64,000 nt of DNA from positions 620,001 through 684,000 of the forward strand of contig NZ_AP025464.1 in NCBI RefSeq assembly GCF_024347335.1, given 5' to 3'. Below are positions 47,263-57,463 of the stretch, piece by piece (within the stretch, counting starts at the first letter, position 1; each line of letters opens with the position of its first letter). The DNA is from Vibrio celticus (GTDB lineage Bacteria > Pseudomonadota > Gammaproteobacteria > Enterobacterales > Vibrionaceae). Both the position numbers and the translations under genes were made by a program. The notes below the pieces were generated by a model. The model saw only the letters and a list, made by a program, of their open reading frames with translations, made no database searches and was not told where the DNA came from.

Positions 47263-47296
47263 AAGACTAAAGCTTCCTGTGACAAGCTTTAGTCTT
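47263..47296 (+). terminator. Terminator after ltaE
   Basis: Thirteen-base arms AAGACTAAAGCTT / AAGCTTTAGTCTT with an 8-nt loop, then TTC. Confidence 0.8.
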
Positions 47297-47782
47297 TCAA
47301 AAAATTCATTCAACAATTCCACAGTAAATCATCTTCTCGACACAGACGAGTTTTCTAATAAGCACACTAAATTGACTGGAACAGAACGCGATCTCGTTTT
47401 GGCCTATGTGAATACCTTCTAAGAATCATTCCCCACATTTCAGCATTCTATTACCGCTCAAGTTTGACTTGCATTAATGAAATAGAACATTGAATGGTCG
47501 CTGAAGATAAATAATTCAGCTACAACAGTTAATTTTTTAATCAACACGCATGCGGTAATTAGAAACAGATTACATCATTCCTAATTATACTTCTGTAAAC
47601 ATCTAATTTTAATTGATAAATTGCCACCAGCTTAGGTAATCACTCTCCGTTAATAAAATTTTCAATTACACATTCATATTAAAATCAAATTACAAAATCC
47701 TTATTTACTTAATAATACTGTCAATTTTAAGACACCAAAAACAGTGGCTCATCGGAAAGTTCAATACAAATCATCATCGGTA
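47297..47782. other. AT-rich intergenic stretch before the IS5-family element
   Basis: No gene or clear signal seen. Together with 48842-49083 it would form the native spacer between ltaE and the fimbrial locus. Confidence 0.45.
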
Positions 47783-47791
47783 GACCATAAC
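47783..47791. repeat. 9-bp target duplication of the IS5-family element (left)
   Basis: GACCATAAC, repeated exactly at 48833-48841; 9 bp is usual for the IS903 group. Confidence 0.92.
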
Positions 47792-48832
47792 GGCGTTGTT
47801 GCCTAAATCAGTTGAACCTTTTCCAAGATCTGCGATCTGATCCTTTGTGATGATTAGAATGGTGGTGACATGGGCAAAGCGAAAAAGAAGATTACTAACT
47901 GGGCGGAGTATAATAAGGCTCTGTGTAAACGTGGTTCGGTTACGTTCTGGATAGATGACTCAGCCATAGATGCATGGAAATGCAAAACCCATCATGGCAA
48001 GCGTGGTAGAGGCTTTCAGTACTCTGATACAGCGATTGAAACCGCCTTGATGATTAAAGGGGTCTTCTCTCTGCCATTGCGTGCTCTTCAAGGCTTTATC
48101 GACTCTATCTTTGAGTTATTAGATGTTCCGCTGACATCCCCTGATTACACCTGTATCAGTAAACGTTCGAAGACAGTTCAGGTCAAATATCGTAATAAAT
48201 CCAGAGGAGCTATTCGCCATATAGCCATTGATTCGACTGGTCTTAAAGTCTTTGGCGAGGGTGAGTGGAAAGTGAAAAAGCATGGTGCAGAAAAACGTAG
48301 AACATGGCGCAAACTGCACTTAGCTGTTGATGTAGATACTCACGAAACGATTAGTGCGGAAGTCAGCCTTGTAAATGTTGGCGATAGTGAAGTGCTACCG
48401 ACGTTGCTCAATCCACTACGCAGAAAGGTCATTGCCGTATCTGCCGATGGAGCATATGACACTAAAAACTGCCATGAGACTCTGAAAAATAAAGGCTGTA
48501 TTCCGCTAATACCGCCTCGAAAGAATGCGGCGCTTTGGGAAGATGGGCATCCCAGAAACGAAGCTGTAGAGGCTCTGAAAAATGGAACAATAGCGGAGTG
48601 GAAATCGGAGTCTGGTTACCACTATCGCTCAATATCTGAGACCGCAATGTCTCGATATAAAGGACTAACCAGCGGTAAATTGAGCTTGAGATGTTACAAC
48701 GCTCAAGTGGGAGAAATCATGGCGAATGTCAAAGCTATAAACAAAGTCATAGGACTAGGTATGCCTGTTAGAAGCTAACGGCTAGTCATATATGGCTTCG
48801 TTGATCTTCAAGCTGATTTGATCAACAACGCC
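47792..48832 (+). mobile_element. Intact IS5-family (IS903 group) insertion sequence
   Basis: 1041 bp, imperfect terminal inverted repeats GGCGTTGTTGCCTAAATCAG / CTGATTTGATCAACAACGCC, exact 9-bp target duplication and one whole transposase gene. Probably able to move. Confidence 0.95.
47870..48778 (+). CDS. IS5-family transposase
   Basis: 302 residues with the DDE residues in IAIDSTGLKVFGEGEW (first Asp), VSADGAYDTKNCHE (second Asp) and YHYRSISETAMSRYK (Glu in the Y-R-E signature). No frame break, unlike the two relatives at 15381 and 63111, from which it differs by many residues. Start ATG at 47870 after GGTGGTGAC. Confidence 0.95.
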   Translation: MGKAKKKITNWAEYNKALCKRGSVTFWIDDSAIDAWKCKTHHGKRGRGFQYSDTAIETALMIKGVFSLPLRALQGFIDSIFELLDVPLTSPDYTCISKRSKTVQVKYRNKSRGAIRHIAIDSTGLKVFGEGEWKVKKHGAEKRRTWRKLHLAVDVDTHETISAEVSLVNVGDSEVLPTLLNPLRRKVIAVSADGAYDTKNCHETLKNKGCIPLIPPRKNAALWEDGHPRNEAVEALKNGTIAEWKSESGYHYRSISETAMSRYKGLTSGKLSLRCYNAQVGEIMANVKAINKVIGLGMPVRS

Positions 48833-48841
48833 GACCATAAC
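48833..48841. repeat. 9-bp target duplication of the IS5-family element (right)
   Basis: GACCATAAC, same as 47783-47791. Confidence 0.92.
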
Positions 48842-49083
48842 CCTAATTTTATCAATTAAATAAAAAGCCCTCGTAAACCAGAATCTTCAACGGAAAACAC
48901 CTATCTAATTGAATGTAATATTATTATCTAATTCTTCAGCCTCTACTCCTCAAGTTAAAATCATACTAAAACTCATACTTCTCTTAAATAATAAACTTTT
49001 TTTACTACTTCACCATTTTTTAAAGCACATATAGTTTTCAAAGTTAAGCAACAAGTTACATTCAATCGCTGAGAGGTGAAATT

Positions 49084-49593
49084 ATGGTTAGAGTATTTAG
49101 GACCCTTCATAACTTCATCGTCTACATGTTTATTTTTAGTATGCCATTCTCATTATATGTTAGTGCTAATAGTTTAACGTTAGGAATTAGCGGTCAGATC
49201 AAAGATCGATGCGAAATAAACTTTTTTTCTGGCAACACTATGAATTTTACGGAACACCATGATGTGCAATCGTTGCCTTTTAATATCTATTGTAACCGTC
49301 CGTTGGGTATAACAATCAACTCAAAAAATGGAGGCTTAAAATATCAACATCAAGGGGTTGATATTATTGAAAGTTACAATTTGTCATTACAAATAGACGA
49401 AATTCGTCTTTATGAAAGTAGGCACAGCAGTCAACTTACTTCACCAGTAATGATAGACAGTTCTGGTGTTATTCCGTTCTCTCAACATGGGAGTCTTAGG
49501 GTAGCACTCGAAAATAGCTTGCGTTTCGCAGGTTATTATCAAGACGTTATTGAGATCGAAGTTTACCCTTCGATTCATAGCGTGACAAAGTGA
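49084..49593 (+). CDS. Fimbrial subunit-like secreted protein
   Basis: 169 residues: signal peptide to about residue 28 (FIFSMPFSLYVSANS), then a beta-rich domain with GISGQIKDRCEINFFSG and LPFNIYCNRPLGITINSKNG, where the two cysteines are placed as in spore-coat-U/fimbrial subunits. First gene of the chaperone-usher locus, with a good ribosome site (GAGGTGAAATT). Probably a minor pilin. The rest of the locus follows on the same strand. Confidence 0.7.
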   Translation: MVRVFRTLHNFIVYMFIFSMPFSLYVSANSLTLGISGQIKDRCEINFFSGNTMNFTEHHDVQSLPFNIYCNRPLGITINSKNGGLKYQHQGVDIIESYNLSLQIDEIRLYESRHSSQLTSPVMIDSSGVIPFSQHGSLRVALENSLRFAGYYQDVIEIEVYPSIHSVTK

Positions 49594-49671
49594 AATCTCT
49601 GCAATGTATCTGCAGATACAACATACGCTCAGCAGTATTCGAGCAAATCATTTAAGATAAAGGAATTTCTA

Positions 49672-50169
49672 ATGAAAAAGCTAACACTCTATGCAGCAAC
49701 AGTCACAGCTATTTTTGGTGCTCAAGTCCAAGCCGCTCCTGGTGATGTCCAGTTAGTTGGATTTGTTTCACCTGTATGTGAGGTTACTGGTCTTTCAACA
49801 CAATTGATGGACTTTGGTAACGTATCTCAAATTCAAAACCTTTCTGTTAGTGGCCTTAACATGAAGTGTAATGACGTCGATGGTGCAACGGTAACACTAA
49901 CAAGTGCTGAAGGTGGTCTAGAGTCAGACGATAGCGAAGACTACGCTCTTACATATGATGCAACATTCAACCCGTCAGGCTTAGCTCCTTTCACGCTTAA
50001 TGCACCAGGGGGTCCAGGTCAAAATGATGTTTCAATCAGTAACTCTTATGGCGGTTCTGGAGCATTAGCGACAGGTGTTGCCGCATCTATTGATATTGTG
50101 ACGACAGAAACCTCGCCGTGGGCAGGTGGTTACTCAGATACATTGACCGTAAATATCACCTCGAATTAG
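49672..50169 (+). CDS. Putative major fimbrial subunit
   Basis: 165 residues: clear signal peptide MKKLTLYAATVTAIFGAQVQ with cleavage after QAA, then a mature pilin-like domain with VQLVGFVSPVCEVTGLS and MKCNDVDGATVTL (a cysteine pair), and a C-terminal beta motif WAGGYSDTLTVNITSN like the end of SCPU-type pilins (GxYxDxLTVTI). Well-placed AAGGAATTTCT site. The strong start and position next to the chaperones suggest that it is the main rod subunit. Confidence 0.75.
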   Translation: MKKLTLYAATVTAIFGAQVQAAPGDVQLVGFVSPVCEVTGLSTQLMDFGNVSQIQNLSVSGLNMKCNDVDGATVTLTSAEGGLESDDSEDYALTYDATFNPSGLAPFTLNAPGGPGQNDVSISNSYGGSGALATGVAASIDIVTTETSPWAGGYSDTLTVNITSN

Positions 50170-50264
50170 AGGCTAATAAGTCGGGGGCTTTTATTTGGCC
50201 TCCGACTTAATCTCAATCTCAATCTCAATCTCAACGACATAAGTTTAATTTGGAGCTCTTCGCT

Positions 50265-50990
50265 ATGTATAAATGGATCATGCATAAATGGATCGTTCTT
50301 TTCCTATTGTCATTCACTTGTTTGTCTGCTCATGCGTTCAAAGTAGAGCCGATGTCTATGGAAATGACACCGCTTGGCAAAAGAGCTCAAATGACCATGA
50401 GGGTTGAGAACTCATCTCAAGAACCACTCACGGTTGAGCTGTCACCTGTTTACATGACAATGGACAAATATGGCAAAGAGACCACCACTCCTGCTGATGA
50501 TGAACTACTAGTGATTCCAGTGACCGCAATTATTGAGCCTGGACGATCACAATCGATTATGGTCCGGTATTTAGGCGATCCTTCTATCACAGAATCTAAG
50601 GCGTATCGCATTGCTGTTAAGCAAGTGAAAGTCCAAAGGGCTAGCAGCAATCAGGGGCAAGTAAGCCTTTTGCTTCAATTTAATACACTTATCAACGTCC
50701 GACCTCAGAACACGGCTTCTCAGCTAGAAGTCAAAAGTATCGAACAAAATGACAAAAGGAATAAATGGGTTCTTGAAGTACTTAACAGTGGTAATAGTTA
50801 TGGTCGATTAACCAATACAACATGGAAAATATCTGATGGTAAAAATTCAACCTATTTAAAAGGCGTAGAAATCGCAAAACGAATTCCGGGAACTTTAGTC
50901 CTTCCCTACTCCACGCGTTTTTTTGAAATGCAGCCTCTTAAAAATTATGACGTAAACACCCTATCGATTGAAATAGAGCAGGATCAATAG
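50265..50990 (+). CDS. Periplasmic fimbrial chaperone 1
   Basis: About 241 residues, signal peptide (IVLFLLSFTCLSAHAF) then a PapD-like fold: MSMEMTPLGKRAQMTMRVENSS, VYMTMDKYG, IIEPGRSQSIMVRYLG and a second domain to the end. These proteins hold pilin subunits until they reach the usher. The start at 50265 is preferred over 50250 because GGAG lies 9 nt before it. Next gene starts 2 nt after its stop. Confidence 0.82.
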   Translation: MYKWIMHKWIVLFLLSFTCLSAHAFKVEPMSMEMTPLGKRAQMTMRVENSSQEPLTVELSPVYMTMDKYGKETTTPADDELLVIPVTAIIEPGRSQSIMVRYLGDPSITESKAYRIAVKQVKVQRASSNQGQVSLLLQFNTLINVRPQNTASQLEVKSIEQNDKRNKWVLEVLNSGNSYGRLTNTTWKISDGKNSTYLKGVEIAKRIPGTLVLPYSTRFFEMQPLKNYDVNTLSIEIEQDQ

Positions 50991-51524
50991 TAATGAGACG
51001 TTATATTTGGGGAGCGCTCATTTCTTGCTTTCTGTGTGCACAAGCGTTTGGCATAACACTGTTTCCAACCGTCATCGAACTCAACACCGATCACCGGGCA
51101 GCATCTCAACTGGTTGTGACTAACAACTCAACACAAGCTCTCCCACTTGAAGCTAACGTTCGTCGTTTGAACTTCTTATCAGATGGTACATTCGAGACAT
51201 CTGATCTAGCGAGTGAAGAGATGTTTGTGTTTCCACCAGCGGCGATGTTAGCCCCCGGAGAACGTCAAGTCTTCCGTATACAATGGTTGGGAAACAGAAC
51301 ACTCGAAACCTCTCAAAGTTATTTCATTCGTTTCAGTACCGTGAATATTGGACAGAACAACGCAAGAATAGATAAGCCCATCGGTTTAACCACCGGTATC
51401 AATTTGCAAGTTCACTACAATGCGTTGTTGCACATTCACTCATCCTCGTTAAAACCTGACGTGAAATTGCACGTAGATAAACAAGGCAAGCTAAGACTTA
51501 CTAATTCAGGGTCACGATTTACCT

Positions 51525-51534
51525 ATACATCGTT
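51525..51534. repeat. Left 10-bp target duplication of IS4 copy 2
   Basis: ATACATCGTT, repeated at 52922-52931. Confidence 0.93.
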
Positions 51535-52921
51535 CATAGACAGGATCTTAAGCTCTAAGCTATTTATTTAGATAGAAAAAAGGCTTCATTTATGATCAGA
51601 TAATCGTCGCCAAACAAACCACCCATATCAACCGTGAAGCCGATGACGATTATCTCCCTACAAAAGCAGTTTAAGCAATTCTTTAATGCTGATAGCCTTC
51701 AAAAAATGGCGAAAAGTACAGGACTTATGAAGCGATGTCGGGCTATCTTACCCGACCAGCTAGTAGTAAGCCTAGTGGCCGCTTTGAGCAAAGGAAACTG
51801 CTCATCTATTGCCGATTTACTAAGGCAATTCAATGGGATGTGCTTAAGCGCTAAAGATACTGTGGCTTATAAGCCCTACCATAACCAGTTAAGAAAGAAG
51901 AATTTCCGATATTCATGCGCCAATTAGCCATGCGAGCGATAGCTCAGTTTGCTCGCCAGCAGAGTGCCAACCTACCAGATAAACTCGCCACCTTTGATGA
52001 TGTGCTGCTTCAAGATGGTAGCTCTTTCCACATTCATCGTGACCTTTCGAACGTTTACCCGAGCCGATTTAAACGCAATCCAGCCGCAGTTGAATGCCAT
52101 ATGACAATGTCTTTAAAAAGCTTTTCTCCAGTCGCAATGAGCATCAGCGCTGATACAGCATCAGAAAGAGACTTTTGCCCGCCCCCAAACAATGAGTAAC
52201 AAATTGTTGTTGGCTGACGCAGGGTACCCTGACTTCCAATTCTTTACTGAGCTTGAACTGTATGGTGGTTTCTATATTTTTCGAGGAGCAAAGTCCCTGA
52301 ATCCTCATGTTATAGAAGCGAGAAACGGTCAGGGCCGGCATTTATCTAAACTAGAAGGAAAGAAGCTCAAAGACATCACTCGAGGTACTAATCGCTCACA
52401 GGTACTCGACCTTAAAGTTCGTAGTGGTAAGCAAGAATTTAGAGTGGTAAGACGTTGGTTTGCCGAAGAAAAGCGATTCTGTATTTGGTTAACTAACTTG
52501 CCTTCAGGTACCTATACTGCTGATGACATAATGGCGATCTACCGCTGTCGATGGCAGGTGGAGTTGCTTTTTAAAGAATTAAAATCTCACACAAACTGGC
52601 AACGATTTGTCACCGCACAAAAGGCCATCGTTGATGGGCTTATCTGGGCCAGTTTACTCTCGCTGATCATCAGGCGCAGTACTGCGCTTCAGATAATGCC
52701 ATCGGTCTCGCTGTTTAAGGCGGCAAAAAATGTGGATGTGTGGCTGTTGCCCATATTTGAATGTATCAGCCACAAGGCATGGTCAGAAATAGGCAATAAA
52801 CTGGAATGGGCCTCTAGCTATATATTTAAGAACGCACAAAAGTCCGCCCAGAGGAAGTCAAAGAAAAACATCACGTTAGACGGGATTTATGCTGGTCTTA
52901 ATGCTTAAGGTTCAGTCTATG
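51535..52921 (+). mobile_element. IS4-family insertion sequence, copy 2
   Basis: 1387 bp, same ends as copy 1 (13700-15091), exact 10-bp target duplication. Inside the second chaperone gene of the fimbrial locus. Confidence 0.95.
51634..52908 (+). pseudogene. IS4-family transposase, frame broken three times
   Basis: Same protein as in copy 1. One base is missing from each of three runs: the A run at 51894-51896, the T run at 52173-52176 and the A run at 52187-52189. Pieces lie at 51634-51927, 51915-52199 and 52192-52908; the total loss of three bases brings the last piece back into the first frame. At each of these sites copy 1 has the in-frame length. Confidence 0.9.
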
Positions 52922-52931
52922 ATACATCGTT
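52922..52931. repeat. Right 10-bp target duplication of IS4 copy 2
   Basis: ATACATCGTT, same as 51525-51534. Confidence 0.93.
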
Positions 52932-53059
52932 ACTTAATTTTGCGGGGCTCGAATCTCAGAGCCAAAAAGTACATGCGGCTTTAGGTGAGCAATTTATTCC
53001 ACCACACTCCACTATTACTTTCCCTTCTTCTTTAAATTACTTACCAATGGGCACTTACC

Positions 53060-55552
53060 ATGGGCATGAAAACTGAAACCCATCACAAGATGTGGCGAGT
53101 TTTGTATGTCTTGGGATTAGTACTTCTATATTGTGCCGCCTTAAGCCCTGCAGCTTGGGGCCAGGAAATGGTCTTGAATCCAACAGGGCGAGATATTCAA
53201 CTTACCTCTTTACTGAGGATAAGTGACACCATACTGGGGGAAGCGGACATTATCATTACCGCAAACAACGAGATCTTGTTACCCAAGGAAAGTACGCTTT
53301 CTCTCCTTTCTTCCGTCGTAACTCATGAAGGTATTGCGAGACTCAATGACACGACAGACGATGAGATGCTGTCTCAGCATCATTTTGAGAGCGTAGGATT
53401 AGATCTGAGTTTCGATTTCTCATCATTAGAATGCATCGTGACGGTACCACCTGAATTTAGCTTAACCCAACAACTGTCTATGAACGGCGCAGATGATTTT
53501 TATAACTATGCCGAACCAAGTTTATTAAGTGGGTACGTTAACTTTGCCCTTTCAGCCAATGAGACCCAATATGTGGACCAGAATTCGTCAAGGCAAGATC
53601 TCTATCGCGGTCAATTCGACTCCGCACTTAACATTGGTTTTCTAAACTTTGAGTACGAATCCTATTTAGAAAACAGCTCATCACAAGATTCGAGATACGT
53701 AAGAGAAGGATCTCGTCTTAATATTGACTTTGCAGAGCAAGGCACACGACTTGTCCTCGGCGATATGTACAACAGTGGTCAATCTTTTCAGGACAGTACC
53801 GACATACTTGGTATTGGGTTAACGCGAGATTTCACACTCATTCCAACCAGAAATGCGCGACCACGAGCCAATCAATCATTCACCCTTCAAAGGGCATCAA
53901 ATGTCGATGTCTATATAGATGGGATCGCAGTCCAACGATTAACCCTCGGCGCTGGTAGCTATAACCTTAGTGATATCCCCCTGGCGCAAGGTAGCAATGA
54001 TATTGTACTCGTCATCACCGACCGCTCCGGGAATGAAGAACGTATCGAGTTTTCTATTGCAACCGGTAACGACTTGCTCAATAGCGGTGAGTTTGAATAT
54101 AGCATCATGTATGGAGCGCCTTCTGAATTACAAAATGGACAACTAGAGTACCTAACCGACGAGCGTATTTTCCATGGTTATATTGATGTGGGTATTAGCC
54201 CTTGGTTAACGTTGGGTACGAACTTTCAAACCCGTGAAGATCTTTATCAATATGGTGCCACCGCGTTACTCGCTTCTATATGGGGCGTCACTGAACTCAC
54301 TGCCTCTCGTAGCGAACACCCTACATTTGGAACTGGCGACGCTTACAAATTTGCATTCGACGCGGAGTTTTCCAATACCAACACTCTGCCCCCACAACTG
54401 AGTTTTAGTTATGAATATCTGGCCAACAATTTTACTGGGGTCTCAGGGTTTGATGCTTCCGATATCGATATCAACTTAACCACTCATTATGTGTCTGCAT
54501 TCAGCTCCATTTACCTTGGTCAGTCTTTACGTGCCGCCATGACCCTAAATTACCGATCAGGAATAGACAAAGAGAACGATTATTGGCTGATTAGCCCGAG
54601 TTTATCGGACGGACTGTTTGATACTCCCGCTACCTGGAGTGCACGCGTTAACTATCGACATAACGCAAGCGAAGACGATGACATCAGCACGACTGTCACC
54701 ATAAGTTGGCCTCTTAGTCGACAAACTCGTGTTGTCGGTCGTTACACCACAGAGCTCAATGAAGCCGCCTTAGATTACAGCTATCAGAATAATATTGGTA
54801 ACACAGGAGGGGTGTCGGCGTTTGCGAGTGTTATTACTAACGAAGAGACGGATGCCGATATGGATGCTGGGATTAACTACACGGCCAACCGTTATGAATT
54901 GAATGCGACCCACGCTTCGCGGCTTGAAGAAATTAGTGGTGAAACACGAAACCACAGTACCGACGTAACTATTAGTAGTTCACTTGCTTTTGCAGGTTCA
55001 TCTGTGGCAGTCGGCAGACCAGTACGCGAAGCGTTTGCGATTGTCACTAAACATAAGAGTCTGAAAGAGAATGACGTGGCTATCGATCCCGCAAGAGACG
55101 GTGAGTACGCACGCGTTTATCTTAAAGGAGATGCAAGTGCTATGGTCCCAGACCTTGTTGCTTACAATGGCCAAGTAATCAGTTACGAGGTCGATAACTT
55201 GCCGCCCGGGTATGACTTAGGTGATGGCGCTTTTTGGATTAAGCCGGGTTATAAACGGGGCTTCCAACTCCAGATTGGATCTGATGCTGTATTAACCGTT
55301 ATTGGCAAGCTATTCGATCGTCAAAGTAACAACCCTATTTCACTTGTCGCTGGTGTAGCACATTACCTTGGTGAGGCAAAACAGTTGCCCATTGACTTCT
55401 TTACCAATCGTAACGGCATATTTGCAATCTCTGGATTAAAGCCAGGTAAATATCAATTGGTACTAGACACTAAAGAACAAGAGTCAGTCATCATTTCCCT
55501 CAGTGAACGCAGTGACAACTTGATAAGACTAGGAGATGTATATGTTGAATAA
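53060..55552 (+). CDS. Outer-membrane fimbrial usher
   Basis: 830 residues. Signal peptide (VLYVLGLVLLYCAALSPAAW, cleavage near GQE), an N-terminal chaperone-binding part, a 24-strand beta-barrel with the plug around residues 270-340 (RASNVDVYIDGIAVQRLTLG), and a C-terminal carboxypeptidase-like domain (GIFAISGLKPGKYQLVLD). It exports and assembles pilin-chaperone complexes. It overlaps the end of chaperone 2 by 17 nt and the next gene by about 11 nt. Expression may suffer from the IS upstream. Confidence 0.9.
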   Translation: MGMKTETHHKMWRVLYVLGLVLLYCAALSPAAWGQEMVLNPTGRDIQLTSLLRISDTILGEADIIITANNEILLPKESTLSLLSSVVTHEGIARLNDTTDDEMLSQHHFESVGLDLSFDFSSLECIVTVPPEFSLTQQLSMNGADDFYNYAEPSLLSGYVNFALSANETQYVDQNSSRQDLYRGQFDSALNIGFLNFEYESYLENSSSQDSRYVREGSRLNIDFAEQGTRLVLGDMYNSGQSFQDSTDILGIGLTRDFTLIPTRNARPRANQSFTLQRASNVDVYIDGIAVQRLTLGAGSYNLSDIPLAQGSNDIVLVITDRSGNEERIEFSIATGNDLLNSGEFEYSIMYGAPSELQNGQLEYLTDERIFHGYIDVGISPWLTLGTNFQTREDLYQYGATALLASIWGVTELTASRSEHPTFGTGDAYKFAFDAEFSNTNTLPPQLSFSYEYLANNFTGVSGFDASDIDINLTTHYVSAFSSIYLGQSLRAAMTLNYRSGIDKENDYWLISPSLSDGLFDTPATWSARVNYRHNASEDDDISTTVTISWPLSRQTRVVGRYTTELNEAALDYSYQNNIGNTGGVSAFASVITNEETDADMDAGINYTANRYELNATHASRLEEISGETRNHSTDVTISSSLAFAGSSVAVGRPVREAFAIVTKHKSLKENDVAIDPARDGEYARVYLKGDASAMVPDLVAYNGQVISYEVDNLPPGYDLGDGAFWIKPGYKRGFQLQIGSDAVLTVIGKLFDRQSNNPISLVAGVAHYLGEAKQLPIDFFTNRNGIFAISGLKPGKYQLVLDTKEQESVIISLSERSDNLIRLGDVYVE

Positions 55553-56423
55553 ACACGTACTTTGGGGATCCTTTTTCCTCATCGCCACAAACCATCTGCC
55601 TTATGCATTTGCGTGTGAAGCTAATGCGTTGACTATTCAACCCGTCTCATCTAAATCACAATATGATGTTTTCAGTGCAGGCACATTCGCGACAATTAAC
55701 ACTTACCGAATAGATGCAAACATAATTGGCGAACCATGCGAGTTAAGCTTAATTTTGCAGCTTAACGATACCAGTCGCTCGTTAAAAGGGTCGAACCAAG
55801 ACAAACTCAACTTTGAGTGGTCAGGGCAGATTGGCATGCCGGTTGCTAATCAATGGCACTTATCAATAACCGATAGCCACCCTTCGGCAACGATACAAAT
55901 GCGATTTCCGAGCAAGCAATGGTTAGCGTCAGGAACCTATCGAGGGCTTTTAGAAGTCTCGCCTTCTTATACCTCTGATAGTAAACAAGTGGAAATTAGC
56001 CCTAGTTCCATTCCGGTATCGGTTAACGTTCCGCCTGCTGCGAAAATTCATTTTTATGGATTGACCCAACAACATTATGACCTTGATCTAGGGACATTAT
56101 ATTCAAACAAGATTATTCGCTCTGCACCTAACCTATGGGTTCAAAGCAATACAGCTTATACCATCGTATTCGAATCATCCCATCAAGGAATGCTACGTCA
56201 TGAATCTAATGAGACTAAGTGGGATATTCCATACCAACTTTCCCTCGATAGCGACAGAATAAACCTTGAGCAACTGGATGCGAGAATTCAACGTCTTTCC
56301 GCAACGATTGGTCAACCTATTCCTTTGAATTTTGTCATTGGTGAAACAGAGAACAAACCAGGAGGGAAATATGACGATACATTACAAATTTCTATTGAAC
56401 CTCGACTTTCACAGCAACCATAA
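55542..56423 (+). CDS. Putative fimbrial tip/minor subunit
   Basis: About 293 residues, signal peptide (VLWGSFFLIATNHLPYAF, cleavage near AFAC), two beta domains. The C-terminal one (VPPAAKIHFYGLTQQHYDLDL ... KYDDTLQISIEP) ends with a G-x-Y-x-D-x-L motif like pilins, so the first domain may be the adhesin. AGGAG 7 nt upstream supports 55542 over 55536. It overlaps the usher and ends the fimbrial operon. Confidence 0.65.
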   Translation: MLNKHVLWGSFFLIATNHLPYAFACEANALTIQPVSSKSQYDVFSAGTFATINTYRIDANIIGEPCELSLILQLNDTSRSLKGSNQDKLNFEWSGQIGMPVANQWHLSITDSHPSATIQMRFPSKQWLASGTYRGLLEVSPSYTSDSKQVEISPSSIPVSVNVPPAAKIHFYGLTQQHYDLDLGTLYSNKIIRSAPNLWVQSNTAYTIVFESSHQGMLRHESNETKWDIPYQLSLDSDRINLEQLDARIQRLSATIGQPIPLNFVIGETENKPGGKYDDTLQISIEPRLSQQP

Positions 56424-56518
56424 TTATGCAATTATGTAAAAATTAAGCCGCAGAGCTCAATTTTATAAAACACAACGTCATAGAATCAAAACTTGATTTA
56501 CCAGGCTCGGGATAAGTT

Positions 56519-57208
56519 ATGCATAGAAATAATTTAAAGCACATGCTCCTAATTGGTGACAACGGTATTAACAACCAGTTTATTCAGCGCGAAATAGAAA
56601 AATACAGTGATTTTTCTTTTAGCAGAGAATGTATGACAAGCATTGGCCGCTCGAGTAACCGTAAGACTTTCGATGTCATCCTTATTAGCTACTTACTATT
56701 AGCAAATATCGAAGATATCAATATCATTTTATCAAAAGTAGAATCAAATAAATGGGTAGTCTACGATGTTCCTGCTGACATTACCGGACAGAGTATTACC
56801 GTAATGCAGTTATTCCACTTGTTTAATATAAAAGGAATCATCTATCAGGACGCTCCTGTTGATCACCTTACCCGTTGTCTAAAAACAGTGTGTGACGACG
56901 ATTTGTGGCTACCGAGAAAGTTAATGTCACATATTCTATCTAATAGACACGATTACACTTTCAAGTCAAAAGTAATACTATCTAGCCTTACGAAAAGAGA
57001 AGTTCAAATATTTAAGCGCGTGATTAGAGGAGATTCAAATTCAGAAATTTCAAACGAACTATTTATTTCAGAAAGTACGGTAAAGACGCACGTATACAAT
57101 ATATATAAAAAAATAAATGTCACAAACCGCAAAGAAGCGATAAGAAAAGCATATTTTATCAATAGTTTAGAGACTATTATACAACCTGATATGAAGCTCA
57201 AGGTATAA
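56519..57208 (+). CDS. LuxR/CsgD-family transcriptional regulator
   Basis: 229 residues. The C-terminal LuxR helix-turn-helix is clear (LTKREVQIFKRVIRGDSNSE, then SESTVKTHVYNIYKKINV). The N-terminal domain is receiver-like (MLLIGDNGINNQFIQREIE) but without the Asp cluster of a phosphorylated receiver, as in CsgD/VpsT-type proteins. It sits 95 nt after the fimbrial genes and is a good candidate for controlling them or biofilm matrix. Low GC. Confidence 0.85.
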   Translation: MHRNNLKHMLLIGDNGINNQFIQREIEKYSDFSFSRECMTSIGRSSNRKTFDVILISYLLLANIEDINIILSKVESNKWVVYDVPADITGQSITVMQLFHLFNIKGIIYQDAPVDHLTRCLKTVCDDDLWLPRKLMSHILSNRHDYTFKSKVILSSLTKREVQIFKRVIRGDSNSEISNELFISESTVKTHVYNIYKKINVTNRKEAIRKAYFINSLETIIQPDMKLKV

Positions 57209-57463
57209 CCACAATACAAAGATAATAGTAAATTAGAGTTACCAACAAGCACTATGGCAGTTGAGGAAAGTCCCCTTTCAAAGCTTGGTGCAAGTTTCCC
57301 GTGAACAAATTTCTGCTCTGAGATCCAACAACTGCGCATCAACAAGTCGCCTATACTTCAAGCAAACTTACTGAGCTCATTGAAGGTCGGGATAGATATA
57401 CCTTTACACGTATCATCCAACCCTTACAATGTGCAGCAAATATATTTATCAAGGTTTATCTCT

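Larger units (their letters stand above)
50993..53076 (+). pseudogene. Periplasmic fimbrial chaperone 2, interrupted by IS4 copy 2
   Basis: Signal peptide and PapD-like N-terminal domain are intact (LFPTVIELNTDHRAASQLVV, MLAPGERQVFRIQWLG). After SRFTYTS the frame enters the IS. Removing 51535-52921 and one copy of ATACATCGTT restores the reading: SRFTYTSLLNFAGLESQ ... to LPMGTYHGHEN and a TGA at 53074-53076, giving about 228 residues. The end would overlap the usher start. The present product is 192 residues with 12 IS-encoded ones and lacks the C-terminal strand region, so it is probably inactive. Confidence 0.92.
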
